Shown: positions 33,861-46,416 of the stretch, one piece after another
How positions within the stretch are numbered: position 1 is the stretch's first letter
Layout of the letters: every line of letters starts with the position of its first letter
Source of the DNA: Carallia brachiata
Taxonomy: Eukaryota > Streptophyta > Magnoliopsida > Malpighiales > Rhizophoraceae
DNA length: 64,000 bases
Assembly (NCBI GenBank): GCA_021464245.1
Contig: JADCRB010000074.1
Location: 62,001-126,000 of the forward strand
Direction of reading: 5' to 3'
The notes under the pieces: model-generated
Told to the model about the DNA's origin: nothing
The model's database searches: none
Seen by the model: only the letters and a program-made list of their open reading frames with translations
Program-made: the position numbers and the translations under genes

Positions 33861-34738
33861 CAGCCTTCATTCAATATGATATAAATTATCCAAGAGTAAC
33901 ATTTGCATCTCTAATAGCATAAGTAGTTCATGACTAGCAAGCACCAATGATATCTATATATATACATATATATATATATTTACAAGAAAATTTGAAAGGC
34001 CATGAAAAGATGACATAATCATTAAGACTTGAATAAAAAACTAAAGGTCTTAAAAGAGTATTTTAATAAGTTATACTAAAAATACTAAAATTTAGTATTT
34101 ATACAAATTAATTGAGTGCATTAACATAATTTAAACTTTACCCTAATTGTATATTTGAAATTAATTATCTTGCGATAGTGTAAATTTATTTTCTTTTTAT
34201 ATTTATATATGTGTATTTGAAACTGAAAAAAATAAGTAATTAGATGATCTACCCAAAAAAATCTCTCTAGAATAATATAAGTATATTTTGAGTCTTATGT
34301 GAATAAAAAAAACATATAAAACTCATTAACATAACATTATTCGTATTGAATTGAATTCTAATTAAATAGTCCGATCATGTAACAACACTCGATTTCAGCT
34401 CATCTACCAAAAATATTTTAATCCATCATCGCAAGGATAACCAACTCTAACGTACAAAGTTTAAAAAGGTAAACAGTACTAAGACGCAGGCTTGTAAGTT
34501 GTAACACTGCGGAGTCCAGTAATACGACACCGTTCTTGCTTCCTTCCTCCAAAAGATTCGCTGCGACGCCTTTTCTTTTCCCCTTTTTAATCTGACTTTG
34601 TTTCTTTATGGCAATACTAGTGAGCCACGTCGTGGGAATGGTTAATGCGTGCGTATATAGTGATATAAAATTTTAAATTATAAAAACTATATTAAATTTT
34701 TTAAAAAGTAATAATAATAAACCCTTATATGTCCTTAT
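33861..34738. repeat. Duplicated spacer with an orphan ELOF1 promoter copy
   Basis: Matches 14,530-15,740. The conserved promoter-like piece with CCAGTAATACGACACCGTTC lies at about 34,484-34,570, but no ELOF1 coding exon follows. A TA-rich run lies near 33,952-33,980. Confidence 0.6.
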
Positions 34739-35382
34739 TAGAGGTGTCAAAATCTGACCGGATCCGATAAGTTGACCCGAATCCGACCGAAAAAATACGA
34801 CCCGAACCCGACCCGAAGGATGACCTAATTCGAAATGATCCGAACTCGAATGACCCGAAAATCTTTGGGTCAAACCCGACCCAATCCTAACCAGACCCGT
34901 TTGACCCGAACTTTTTTTTTTCTTAAGGGAACAAAAAAAATAAAATGAAAAAAATTAGCATATTTTATATTATAAAAAGTATAGATTTATACTATTTTCA
35001 ATATAAATCTTAATTATAAATTTTTTTAGAATATTTTGAGATTTTTTATACAGTTTTAAATTTTATTTTAATTTTTTAAAATTATTTTAAAAGAAAAATT
35101 TTCAATTATTTTTCAATGATATGATTTTCTTTAATTTTTAAGAATTTTTAGTAAAATTTGTGAACTTTTTAAATTTTTTAAATTTTTAATAAAAAATGTC
35201 ACGTCATTATTTTTTATAACGTGGCCAACCTGTGGGTTGACTCGAACCCGACCCGAACTTGAAGTGACCCAACCTAAAATGATCCGAAGATAACTTGACC
35301 CTTAAATAACCCAACCCGAAATGACCCGAACCTGAAATAACCCAACTCAAATCCAACCCGATGACCCGTTTTGACACCTATA
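34739..35382. mobile_element. TIR element, GAGGTGTCAAAA family (copy 1)
   Basis: 644 bp with ends TAGAGGTGTCAAAA and TTTTGACACCTATA. It is flanked by 8-mers gtccttat and atccttat (7 of 8 identical), fitting a hAT-sized duplication. GACCCGA-rich subterminal repeats surround an AT-rich core. No coding. Confidence 0.65.
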
Positions 35383-35610
35383 ATCCTTATATAGAATGTC
35401 CAACTCTTGTCTGTCCCTTCGGGTATGTCCACCCTTCTTGCGCGTCCAATAGTCAATATCTTTTTTTAAACGATGCTGCGGCAGCGGCAGGGGCAAGACT
35501 CAATTGCGTACCTGATGGACGGATTGGCAGGAACGGATGCAGTACAGCAATTTGTGACTTTGTCCTCCTACTTTCGCGCCCTTGCCCCCGGTTCGAGTTT
35601 TCACTAATAC
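35383..35610 (+). repeat. Residual ELOF1 upstream/intron sequence of copy B
   Basis: Matches 18,865-18,930 around CTTTTTTTAAAC followed by GCAGCGGC. Copy B loses homology before the coding exons. Confidence 0.45.
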
Positions 35611-36328
35611 ATTTTAGTTATTGTTTTCCTTTTCTAGTTGGCTGGAGGCTTTTTACTTTTCTTTTTATTTTTTTGTTTTTACTTTCCTATTTTGGAGAGC
35701 CCTTTTTACTTTTCTTTTTTATTGGTTTTCTAAAGTTGCAATTCAAATTCATATTTTTCTTTTTTTGGGTTTCTAGGTTTACAGTTTTGTTTTCTAAAAT
35801 TAATTTCATTGATTTTTTTCATTAATTTCCAAAAATTTCTAAATAAACTTTTTCTTATTTTTATACTGTCTTTCACGAAATATTTTATATTTAAGTAAAA
35901 TAAATTATTACCAATGGAAATTAAAAAAAAAATCTAAAAACATGTTGTATACTTTAAACATATATTTATTTTAAATTGACTTTAGTTTTTTTTTTGTCTG
36001 ATGACTTTAATTTTTTATCAATTATAACAATTACAGTAAAAAAATTATTTTTTCTACGATAAATATCATAAAAAATTATTATGCAATCAACTAAAAGATA
36101 AATGACTAAATAATTGAATAATTATTTATATAAAAAACATATTTGATTACATAAAAAATTAAAAAGATAATTTTAAAATATTAAAACTCATATACTACAA
36201 TTATAATACTATTAGTAGAAAATAATTAATATATTTTTTTTATATTTTATCGTATATATTGATTTTATTATCATGTTTATACATACAAAATTTGCCCCCC
36301 CTCTAAAAATTTGTTCTGGATCCGTCCT
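35611..36328. other. AT-rich stretch ending in a transposon-like end
   Basis: No gene. The last 40 bases (GCCCCCCCTC, then GTTCTGGATCCGTCC) resemble the end of a common plant transposon family, directly abutting the PGG gene fragment. The other end was not located. Confidence 0.35.
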
Positions 36329-37088
36329 TGCGGATTGGCATAGATCTTTTCTATCTTTGTCATTTACTCGTGCTCTACAATATTAGTATGAGTTTACTGT
36401 TGTCATCTTTCAGAGTGATTTAGTTACTGAGCTGATGTTTTCTCACGAATATTCCATTTATAAATTTACTCTGCAGGAAGTGGAAAAGGTTGTCCAACCA
36501 TCATACAAAGAAATGAAAAATAAAGATGAAAAAACTCCAAGAGAGGTGCTTATTGAACAACACCATGAGTTAGTCGTGAAAGGCGAGGAATGGATGAAGA
36601 ACACAGCTTCTTCTTACATGGTTGTCGCTGCACTCAGTACAACAGTTGCGTTTGCAGTAGCTTTTACCTTACCTGGTGGTAACACAAGCGATGGACTTCC
36701 AATTTTCTTGAATGGCATATCTTTTCTGATCTTTCCTATATCAAACGCATTGGCCCTTTTTGCTTCTTCTACCTCTGCCCTGATGTTTTTGAGTATACTT
36801 ATGTCGCATTATTTGGAAGAAGATTTTCTTAGGGCATTGCCAATGAGGTTGTGTATTGGCCTTGTCACTCTCTTCCATTCAATGGCGTTCATGCTGGCAG
36901 CATTCAGCTCGACTCTTTATATAGTTCTTGTTCATCGGTTAAATTGGGTCGCAGCTCCAATTATCCTGCTAGCCTACATACCATTGACACTATTTGCATT
37001 GTTGGAGTTCCCACTCTTTGTTGAAATAGTTCCCTCAACATTTGGTTCCAGCATTTTCCATCAGCAAAGCAAAGAAATTCTGTTTTAA
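36329..37088 (+). pseudogene. Ankyrin-PGG gene, isolated last exon
   Basis: Homology to the family begins inside intron 4 and continues through a complete exon 5 (36,477-37,088, 612 nt, same length as in the intact gene). It has WMKNTASSYMVVAAL, LPGGNTSDGLPIF and four hydrophobic segments, with no stop. Exons 1-4 are absent; transposon-like sequence lies directly upstream. It could be spliced into another transcript, but nothing supports that, so it is called a fragment. Confidence 0.8.
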
Positions 37089-37331
37089 GCTGATCTTGGA
37101 AATGTTTCTATATCAATAATATTTGTTGGATTATTGTACGTTAATGTTAGTGTACCTGCTTGCTGCTTGTAACAACAATATTTGATATTGTATATTACAT
37201 TTGGTTGTTCTTGTGGTGGGTAATCAAGGCTTACCTATATGTTTATGGTATGTAGGTCAAAGTTTTTAACATTTTATGTTCATGAGATTTTTTGATAGAA
37301 CTTATGTAAGAGTAAGGTAACTTAATTGTCA

Positions 37332-37519
37332 CCAATGATCGTTGGTTCAAGTGAAAAGGAACTTAACACCCTTTAAGTAAGATCTCGAGTTCGAGTATTG
37401 TAAATAGAAAAAATAACACTGGGAGAGCCGCCCCCAATATGAGTCTGATAGTGTTCGAATCGGATTAGTTGAGGCCCAATGAGACCTTTCAGATACCGAG
37501 GGAAGACTCAAAAAAAAAC
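37332..37519 (+). mobile_element. tRNA-derived SINE, complete
   Basis: 188 bp flanked by cttaattgtca (37,321-37,331 and 37,520-37,530). A-box-like TGGTTCAAGTG is at 37,343-37,353, B-box-like GAGTTCGAGTA at 37,387-37,397, and there is a short A-tail. These are internal Pol III promoter elements. Confidence 0.85.
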
Positions 37520-37818
37520 CTTAATTGTCATTAAGAAGTTACAAGTTTGAATTACAAAAATAACTTCCATTAAGACTCATAGATATGATCATTCTACAGA
37601 CTCACAATATATGCTCTTTTAACCTGTTCAATGGCATAGTGGGATAGATCATCATTGTGCACACCCATATGGCCATCTCTGTGAAGACCATTTGCTCAAT
37701 ATTAGGAATTCTTTGGCACTATTATACACAATATAGAGTAGCCTTACTTGTTTAGTAATATTTCATGCTCAACTCCAATGAGATTTCAATTTTTTGGCAT
37801 TGTTTTCCCCCTTTTTTG

Positions 37819-38375
37819 ATAAAACAATCACATTGTTGCTCACTACAGCTGGAAGTTGACTTGGAATATCCTTAGACAAGTTGGGGATTATTTGATTAAG
37901 GGCTGCTTGTATTAATGTTGACTTCTATATTTTTATAAATAAAAAAGGGAAAAAGCTACGTAGGTACATTATGGTTAGCACAAAATGATATACACAAAAT
38001 TAGCACGTAGAGATCTAGACCGTTAGTTCATAGAAAATATATTAAAATTTTTTAAAAAATAGATAAACTGTTTGATCAATTATATATCTTTTACGTATTA
38101 CAAATTACGTAAATGCATAGTAATGACAATAACAATATTTCTAAACAGCTGACCTATATCATTCTTCTTCTTTTGTGGTGGAACTATATATTGATTTTGC
38201 GACTTTTTAGGCCCTTCTCCAGGACGGGGTCGATCGCGATGACCTTTTTTTTTTTTTTTTTCCTGAAGTTCATTTCTGGAAAATAATATCATACTATTTT
38301 ATAATTTTTTCTTTATTTTTTCTTAACTTATGAATCATAAAAATTGTAGATAATATTATATGATATACTTATTTA
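37819..38375. repeat. Tandem 0.55 kb repeat, unit 1
   Basis: Begins TAAAACAATCACATTGTTGC and contains CCCTTCTCCAGGACGGGGTC. Unit 2 follows head to tail. Non-coding. Confidence 0.85.
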
Positions 38376-38918
38376 ATAAAACAATCACATTGTTGCTCAC
38401 TTCAGCTGGAAGTTGACTTGGAATATCCTCACACAAGTTGGGGATTATTTGATTAAGGGCTGCTTAATTATATTAATGTTGACTACTATATTTTTATAAA
38501 TAAAAAGAAAAAAAGCTACGTAGGTACATAATAGTAGATATAAAGTTAGTACGTAAAGATCTAGACCATAAGTCAGTAAAAAGTATATTGAATTTGAAAA
38601 AAAAAACAAATAAACTATTGGATCAATTGTGTGTGTCTTCTGCGTATTACAGAATACGTAGATGCATAGTAATGACAATAAAAAAACTTCTAAACAGCTG
38701 ATCTATATCATTCTTCTTCTTTTGTGGTGGACCTATACATTGATTTTGCGACTTTTTAGGCCCTTCTCCAGGACGGGGTCCATCGTCGATGACTTTTTTT
38801 TTCCTGAAGTTCATTTCTGGAAAATAATATCCTACTATTTTATAATTATTTATTTATTTTTTCTTAACTTATGAATCATAAAAATTGTAGATAATATTTA
38901 TATGATATACTTATTTGC
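38376..38918. repeat. Tandem 0.55 kb repeat, unit 2
   Basis: About 90% like unit 1 by eye, with small indels in A/T runs and the same order throughout. It ends at GATATACTTATTT. Confidence 0.85.
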
Positions 38919-41318
38919 ATTCCAACGAAAATGCTTATCAGTGCTGTGAAATTAAATCTCTAATCCAAGCCTAAAAACTTTAATTGAAATTTTAATTTTG
39001 TTAATTAGATTAAAGAGAAGCAAAATATTTAGGCATTCAATTAAGAAGATGAAAAGAAAGAGCTCAAAGTCAAAAACATGTTAATTCCAGATCGGAATTT
39101 AGGATTTTCATTAATATGTTTCGCCTAGCTCAACTGTATTGTAAAAAAAAAAATAAATAAAAACTTTCTGAGTTATTCTCCCTCCTTCTGTCTCTCTGTC
39201 TCTTCCTCACTCAACTAAGCAAGAGGGGAAAAAGAAAAAAAAAAATAAAGGTACCATAAAAGAATCAAGGAAAAAAATGGAATGAACCTCTGAGCCCTCT
39301 TTTGTCGCCGTTGCGTGCGCCGGGCTAGCTGCTTGAAAGTTGCAACTCTTGTGCATATAGGATAGTTGTATTGTAACGATGTTGAATTTATACTTTTATA
39401 AAGGATTGTTCGTATGAAGTCCCAATTGTATTGTATCCAAGTAAAATAGAATTTAAAGATTCTTAGATTCCTTAAGATCAATTATTTTCTTCTAGGATGC
39501 ATGTGCTTCTTCTATTTTCACATTAGAGACGTATTAGACCATTAACAATAGAATAAGATAGTTAGCCCTAGTATCATAATTCATAAACCCCATAATTTAA
39601 TTCAAAACGAAAAAAATAGAGTCTGAAACTTTGAAATAAGAGTTTTAAGTTCTTAACTAATAGGGTGTTTTTAAGATTAATTTTTTCTGATAGTCCTTTT
39701 TTTTTTTTTCTAATGTGTCTTTTGAGATGCATTTATCTGTGTTTCGTTATCATTTGCTATTGTGACTATCGATTTCGCCACTTCTAGGACCATCAAAGGC
39801 GGAGCCAATGGCTTAATTTTTTATTTTAACTAACCTCGTAGATTTAAATAAAGGTTAGTGACAGCTGGTATTGATAGACGACCTAAAAAGAATAAGAAAA
39901 ATTGCCATGACTTTGTGCTTTCACGTTTTGTGTTATGTTTTTTTCCCCTTTTTTTTTTTTGTCTCTTCTATTCGTTTGCTGCCCTTAAGGTAAGGATATT
40001 CTGATTCTCTGTTACATACCCACCAAACCTAAATCCTATGTCCAATGATATAAGAACCGCATTCCTCTGCATTTGCTTCATATATTTAAAATTCTATTAT
40101 TAAAGAGTGTTCCTAACAAAGATGTCCAAATTCTAACTTTGTTTAACAAGAAAAACTATTCTTTTGTCTTGTGTTTTTAGTGCAATTAATTGAAACATTC
40201 TTTTTAGAATTTTTTGACTATGTGTTTAGTTTCAGTAGCTCTATTCTTTTTTTCTGGTATTTCGGCCTCTCTTATGATAGAGAACAAAAAGAACCCGAGA
40301 AAAGGTGCTAAAATTAGACTAAAGGTTCTTTATTATTATTATTATTATTATTATTATTTTCCAGTGATGAAAAATTTAATCCTAACTTCGTTTGCATATA
40401 AAACTGATTCATTTTTCAAAGGGATGAGCAAATGGTTATGGTCGCCCCTCAACATAACCCGTTCATATATGGTCTCACCATAACTCAAAGGTTAGGGTAC
40501 ATGGTGAGGCAATCAGATCACAGGGTATATACCATGTATTTCCTATAATTTTGTATTATATTTTCTTCAAAATATTTATACATTTTGATTAATGTAAATT
40601 GGATAGTATGGATTAAGTAAAAGATGCAAATGTTTGAATAGTAAAAATAGAAAATGAAAAAATGAAAAAAAAAAGAAGAGGAATTTATCTTTTTTTTTTA
40701 ATCTTATCTTTGTAAGATAATTATTAAGCAACTCAGATATAATAGGATTGTAGGGCAAAAACTTTTTGATGGTGTAGTGTATACCTTTACCATACAAGAC
40801 GACAACCATGCTCTTCCCTTTTTTTTTTTTCCTTTATAATTGTTGAGTGAACTTTTTTTTTTCTTTACAGAAATTTTGATTTGTTATACACCAGTGGTAA
40901 CACAGACATAAAAAAAAATAACAAATTCATTGAATTGAAAAGGATAGTAAAAATAATTAGTCTCAAACATTTAATATATTATTTTCCCTACGACTTTCTA
41001 GAAATCGGAATCGTTCTAAATTATCAATGCCCTAATTTACTTAAGAGGCATGTGAAAAGTTTTGGTATCAACAAAGTCTCGCCAATCTGTTAACCATTGT
41101 GTTGTGCATACAAGCTGACCTATACAATTAAAAAATATTTGTGGCAGCAAGCCCTAAATATTTTAAGAAGAAAGAAAAAAAAGAAAGACTCCGTACTCCT
41201 CTTTTATAAAAAATGACTCTGTACCAGCACAAGTAGCTAGTAAATCTAGATATATGCATATATATTAGCTCCATCACATTGCGAAATCGGAGAAATTGAG
41301 ATAAATTGGCCAAAGAAG
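38919..41318 (+). promoter_or_regulatory. Upstream region of the intact ankyrin-PGG gene
   Basis: Shares blocks with the upstream regions of the other family copies: TTTGAGATGCAT... (39,720) with 21,530 and 23,945; and GGTCTCACCATAACTCA (40,470) with 53,727. A TTA microsatellite lies near 40,329-40,360. No separate gene is seen. It probably holds the cluster's promoter. Confidence 0.45.
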
Positions 41319-44300
41319 ATGGGTATGCGATGTTGTTTTTATCTTTTTTCTTACATGAATTTGTAAATGTTAATCTTGGTTCTACTTAAGTTAATGGGAT
41401 CAATTTTTCATGCTTGTGTGATCTACATATATTCGTGCAGGATCGGGGGTGGAGGTGAACAAGGACTTCATATACTACTTACCATTGTACAAGGATGTAA
41501 TAAAAGGGGATTGGAAAAGTACAAAGAAGGCTTTTGCCAACGACTCAACTGCAAAAACTGCCGGCATAACTTCCTACAGCGATACTCCACTTCACCTGGC
41601 GGTCCGGACAGGTGCGTCCGTACAATACATCAGGAACTTGGTGGACATGATGTCCGAGTCTGAACTCGAAATCTTGGACGGGAACAATGACACAGCTCTC
41701 CATTGCTCGGCTATCGTGGGTTACACGGAAGCTGCCAAGATTTTGGTGGAGAAGAACCCTAGATTGACACAGTTTCGAGGGTTGCACAACAAGACCCCAG
41801 TTCACTGGGCGGCTAGGTATGCCCACAAAGATACTCTTTGGTTTCTTCTGTTGGCCACGCGCCGTCACGATCCAACTCCTCTCACCGGCCAAAGCGGTGT
41901 CATGCTTCTCAATTCCATCATCATTGCAGAGTTCTATGGTTGGCACAAATCCTTCCTCTCTTTATATCTTATTTGCTAATATTTGCCCTTTGAATTTTTA
42001 TTCAATTAAGCGAATGGATTGTCGTGGAAAATGAAGACCAGGCACAAAGTTTTCGTTTTTTTTTTTTTTTTAAAATTCTGAACGGAACTAGGTTGAAAGA
42101 CTTTGACTTCAATAATAAAGAGGTGCAATCGTTTTTATTTTTCCTTTGCATCTATTCTTAACTTGTTCCTTCTTACCGTTAGTTTGTACATTTATATGGA
42201 TCGGTAATGAAAAATTGTTTATCTGCTGATTTTTGATGCTTTCATTGTTGTTTGGAATGAAAAAAAGATTAATAATTTTTACAACAAAACTAACAACATG
42301 TTCCATTAAAAAATAATAACTTTTAATTTCTATTGAAAAAGTTATCAGACTTGTTTCGTTTAAAATACTAATCGAAGCACTAAAAATTGAAATATGTATT
42401 GGTTCTCGCTGTGCATGTATATATACACATTCTCATGCCTTGCATTGTCGAAGCACGTCTCCATATAAACATATATTTGTTTCGCTAGAACTAAATTAAA
42501 TTCTTGCGTTTATTGGTATAATTACATTTATTTTGTGAATTGCCAAGTTCTTTGCAGATGCACTGGCTTCTGTTCAGACAACATGATTCGTTTTGGTTTT
42601 GAGGAATCAGGGAGGTATTTTATTTATTGAGAAGAGAAAAATACACCTGGATAGGCTTGTAAGTAATATAGCCCATTCAGTCCAACCTCTCTCAACAAGA
42701 CAAGACAGGGAACTAGATGTACATTCAAACTCAAACAAAAGACAAAAGACAGGGAACTCAGCATAATTTAAAATACGCCGAACAAAATCAAATAGTCTTT
42801 CAAAGGACAACCCAATGGTCAAAAGTTAGGATTTTATTCTAAAAATTGTAAGTTCGTGAAAAGCGGGTGTGATATTTACAGGAAGGAGAGAGCTACACCC
42901 CATTAATAGCTGGCCAATGAGATCAAAAAAGAAGAAAAAAACCCAATAAAATCAAAGAGAGAGACTTTGAGAGTTGCCAATCTTTAGAATTGATTTCATC
43001 TTTTCCTTTTGTTTAATTTTTTTCCGAAATATATACTATCTAGATTGATGCCAAATGATACATTTTTTTTTATGCTAATTGTAGGAATTAAATTTAGAAT
43101 TAGTTTCATGTGGTACTAATATTTTTCCATGTTTAATTCATGCACTATGCAAAGAGGTAACTAATTGTTAGCTCGTACCTTTCGTTTTTCCAATTGGTAC
43201 ATGTAAGTATACGAAACCAACGATTATTTTTTTAACAATGTATAATTTTTGTTTTGAACAGATGTTTTTTTTTTTTTTTTGGGACAGATGAAACCAATGA
43301 ATTATGTAAAATGATTTTTTTTTGTTGGGATTGGATAGGTTATCTTGTATTGGCTGGGGCGTAGAAGTTTTGAATCAGTTTTGGGTTGTTTTGTACACAT
43401 CAGAATGGTTTCAGATCTGTACATGCTTTTGCTTAATGAATGATGACGTCGTCTCAGTTCACATAGAATTAAAGTTCAGTTAATTAGAGCCTAATCATGT
43501 ATTTTACCTGTAATTGCTTAATTATTCACTAATATGATCTCATTGATTCTGTTTTTTCCTTTTTTTTTTTTTTGGTTTCGCATGAGCAGATGTGGCTATT
43601 TATTTACTAAAGTGGTATCCTGACTTAGCAATTCAGCGAGATGATGAAAGATGCACTGCCTTATACCAACTGGCACTAAAGCCTCGCACGTTTTTTAGTG
43701 GAAGCAAACTTGGATTTTTTCAGCGGCTGTTGTATAAATGTATGTATCAAAATTTTTTCAAACTAATTTGATATAAAAGTGAAATTTTAAATATAATATT
43801 TTAAATGGACCATATACATCATGTATATTTATTCATTTAAATTTGACATGTCTTATTCAATCTTTCCACACGTTGACATTGTCTAGGTGTAGATAACACC
43901 TAATTCATATTGACATCTCATTATAAAAAATGATGACACGGCATGTGGGGTTGCATTTTACTGTAATATTTTATGAAAATTTTTCAATATTACCCATTTA
44001 AAACTTCTTTTACAGTCGTACTTTTCATTAATTTCATGCAATCATCTTGTTTATCTATCTTAATTTTTATAGGTGTTTCGGTGCAAAATGTTAGTGTTTG
44101 TCGCAAAGAGGACCTGGAGAATCCTAAATATGACCTACAAGAACCTTGGAAATTCGGATTTTTGAAACATGTATACAACACAAAGCTGAAGCATCAGCAA
44201 GCTGTTGAACTCACCAAAATGTTGTGCGCAGAGATTATAAAAACAAGGGCCTTGATAAACGAGAGTTTGTTATCAAGTCCAATTATAACAGCTGCCAGGT

Positions 44301-45482
44301 TGGGGATTTATGAGTTGGTGATAGAGATCATCAAGGCCTTTCCTGATGCGATCTGGAGTTGGGACGTAAATAACCATCGATACATTTTCCACTTAGCAGT
44401 CCTATACCGCAAAGAGAGAGTGTACAATATTGTACATCAAATGAGTTTGCAAAAGCATTATGTGATGTCGTACCAAGACATACATGGAAATAACATCTTA
44501 CATCTAGCAGCCATGTTGGAGCCATCAAATAGGATTGCTGGCGCGGCACTCCAAATGCAACGTGAATTGCAATGGTTCAAGGTTATGTCCATCTCACTCC
44601 CTCACATTTCATTGATAAGTTATCAAAGTTTTTGCCATTGTGTGTCTAGAGTTCGAATCTCACATGTGACAATTAACATATGGACAGATTGGCATAGATC
44701 TTTTCTATCTTTATCTTTTACTCGCAGTTAACAATATTAGTATTAATTGGTTGTGGTCATCTTACACCGTGATTTTGCCACTGATTTGATGGTTTTTCAT
44801 GAATATTGAAGGAGGGATTGCTAACAAGATCTCTATCATTGTCTTTTTCCACTATAAATTTACTCTGCAGGAAGTAAAAAAGATTGTCCAACCATCATAC
44901 AAAGAAATGAAAAATAATGACGGAAAAACTCCAAGAGAGGTGTTTACTGAACAACACCGTGAGTTAGTCATAAAAGGCGAGGAATGGATGAAGAACACAG
45001 CTTCTTCCTACACAGTTGTCGCTGCGCTTATTACAACAATTGTGTTTGCAGCGGCTTTTACCTTACCTGGTGGTAACACAAGCGATGGAGTTCCAATTTT
45101 CTTGAATGACTTATCTTTTCTAATCTTTGCCATATCAAACGCATTGGCCCTTTTTGCTTCTGCTACTTCTGTCCTGATGTTTTTAGGGATACTCACATCA
45201 CGCTATTCGGAGGAAGATTTCCTGAGGGCACTGCCAATGAGATTGTGTATTGGCCTTTTTGCTCTCTTCCTTGCAATAGCATTCATGCTGGCAGCATTCA
45301 GCTCGTCTCTTCATATAGTTCTTGTTCGTCGGTTAAATTGGGTCGCAGCTCCAATCATCCTGCTTGCCTGTATACCATTGGTATTGTTTGCGTTTCTGCA
45401 ATTCCCACTCCTTGTTGAAATAGTTTCCTCAACATTTGGGCCTAGCATTTTCCATCAACAAAGCAAAGAAATTGTGTACTAA
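41319..45482 (+). CDS. Ankyrin-repeat PGG-domain membrane protein (ACD6/ITN1-like), intact
   Basis: Five exons (41,319-41,322, 41,441-41,938, 43,590-43,739, 44,073-44,581, 44,871-45,482), all GT-AG and in phase, give 590 residues. Exon 1 supplies only four coding bases. Ankyrin-type units are visible at TPLHLAVRTG, DTALHCSAIVGYTEAAKILV, KTPVHWAARYAHKDTLWFLL, SPIITAARLGIYELV, IFHLAVLYRKERVY and NNILHLAAM. Exon 5 holds the PGG domain: WMKNTASSYTVVAA, LPGGNTSDG (PGG at about 453-455) and four hydrophobic segments predicted to span a membrane. Plant relatives act at the plasma membrane in defence, cell death and salt/ABA signalling; a specific role here is inference. It is the only complete member of the tandem family in this window. 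Confidence 0.9.
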
Positions 45483-45918
45483 GCTGACCTCAGGCTGAAA
45501 TGTTTCTATATCAATAATATTTGGTGGATTATTGTCTGCCTACTACTTGTAACATCAATGTTTGATGTCGTAAATTGGATGCATTAGGGCTGGTTGTCGT
45601 TAAGACTTTTTTTTTCATTGCAGATAACATTCTATTCAAAGCATCCTGATTTAGTACTTTCTTATTCTTGGTATCACTGCGTCTGCGAGTGATTTGATTT
45701 AGTTGTCATATATCCACAATCCACCTTATACAAAGTGCCAAATGAAACTTTGTTTTCTTTTTTCCTTTTTCGTATTGTATGTTGGTGTTGGGCCAGTTTA
45801 TATGTGAAAAAAATGTTTCCTAAAAGCGGAGATTTAAGAATTTTATGTATAATTATCTTATTATAATTTAGATGATCCACACATTCTTTCAAACCATATG
45901 CACGCATTCACAATTTGT
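45483..45918. other. Intergenic DNA downstream of the PGG gene
   Basis: 3' UTR and flank. It resembles the flanks of other family copies only at its start. No gene. Confidence 0.45.
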
Positions 45919-46143
45919 CTAAACAACAGTAGCTTCGCCCTTCCGCAATCCGGCTAATGCTTCAGTAGAATCCTCTGCCCCTTCCTCGACCGCTTCAGTT
46001 CAATCCTCAGTTCCCTCTTGCCTGGACATGTGAACATGGCAACGAGCAAGGCGCGGTTCAATTCGAGTGCTTCTAGCTTTTCGTTCAATGCAATGATTTT
46101 CTCTTTGACTGCCTCTGAATCAATTTTTATTCGGGAAATTTAT
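45919..46143 (-). pseudogene. Unidentified coding-like remnant
   Basis: On the minus strand a frame reading SEAVKEKIIALNEKLEALEL (coiled-coil-like) loses sense after NRALLV. The neighbouring frame then reads TEAVEEGAEDSTEALAGLRK and ends at a TAG, but holds an earlier TGA. This looks like a last exon with one indel and one stop. Family unknown. Confidence 0.25.
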
Positions 46144-46416
46144 ACCAGACATACTAAACCATGCTTTAATTGCAAAATACACGCCACCTTATCAGAATTT
46201 ATGGAAAACATATTACAATTACAATGTAATAAAAAAAAAAAAAAAAAACATACTTCGTTAACTGACGAATAGTAAATGTTTGATTGAATAATGAAAATGC
46301 CATTATAAATGGCTTTAAAGAGGCCAAAATGCCCTCCAATACAAAATTGTCAGAGAAAAACCTCAATCACATTCACGTCATGAGTAAACTAAAACTGATT
46401 AGGACAAAGCAATAAT

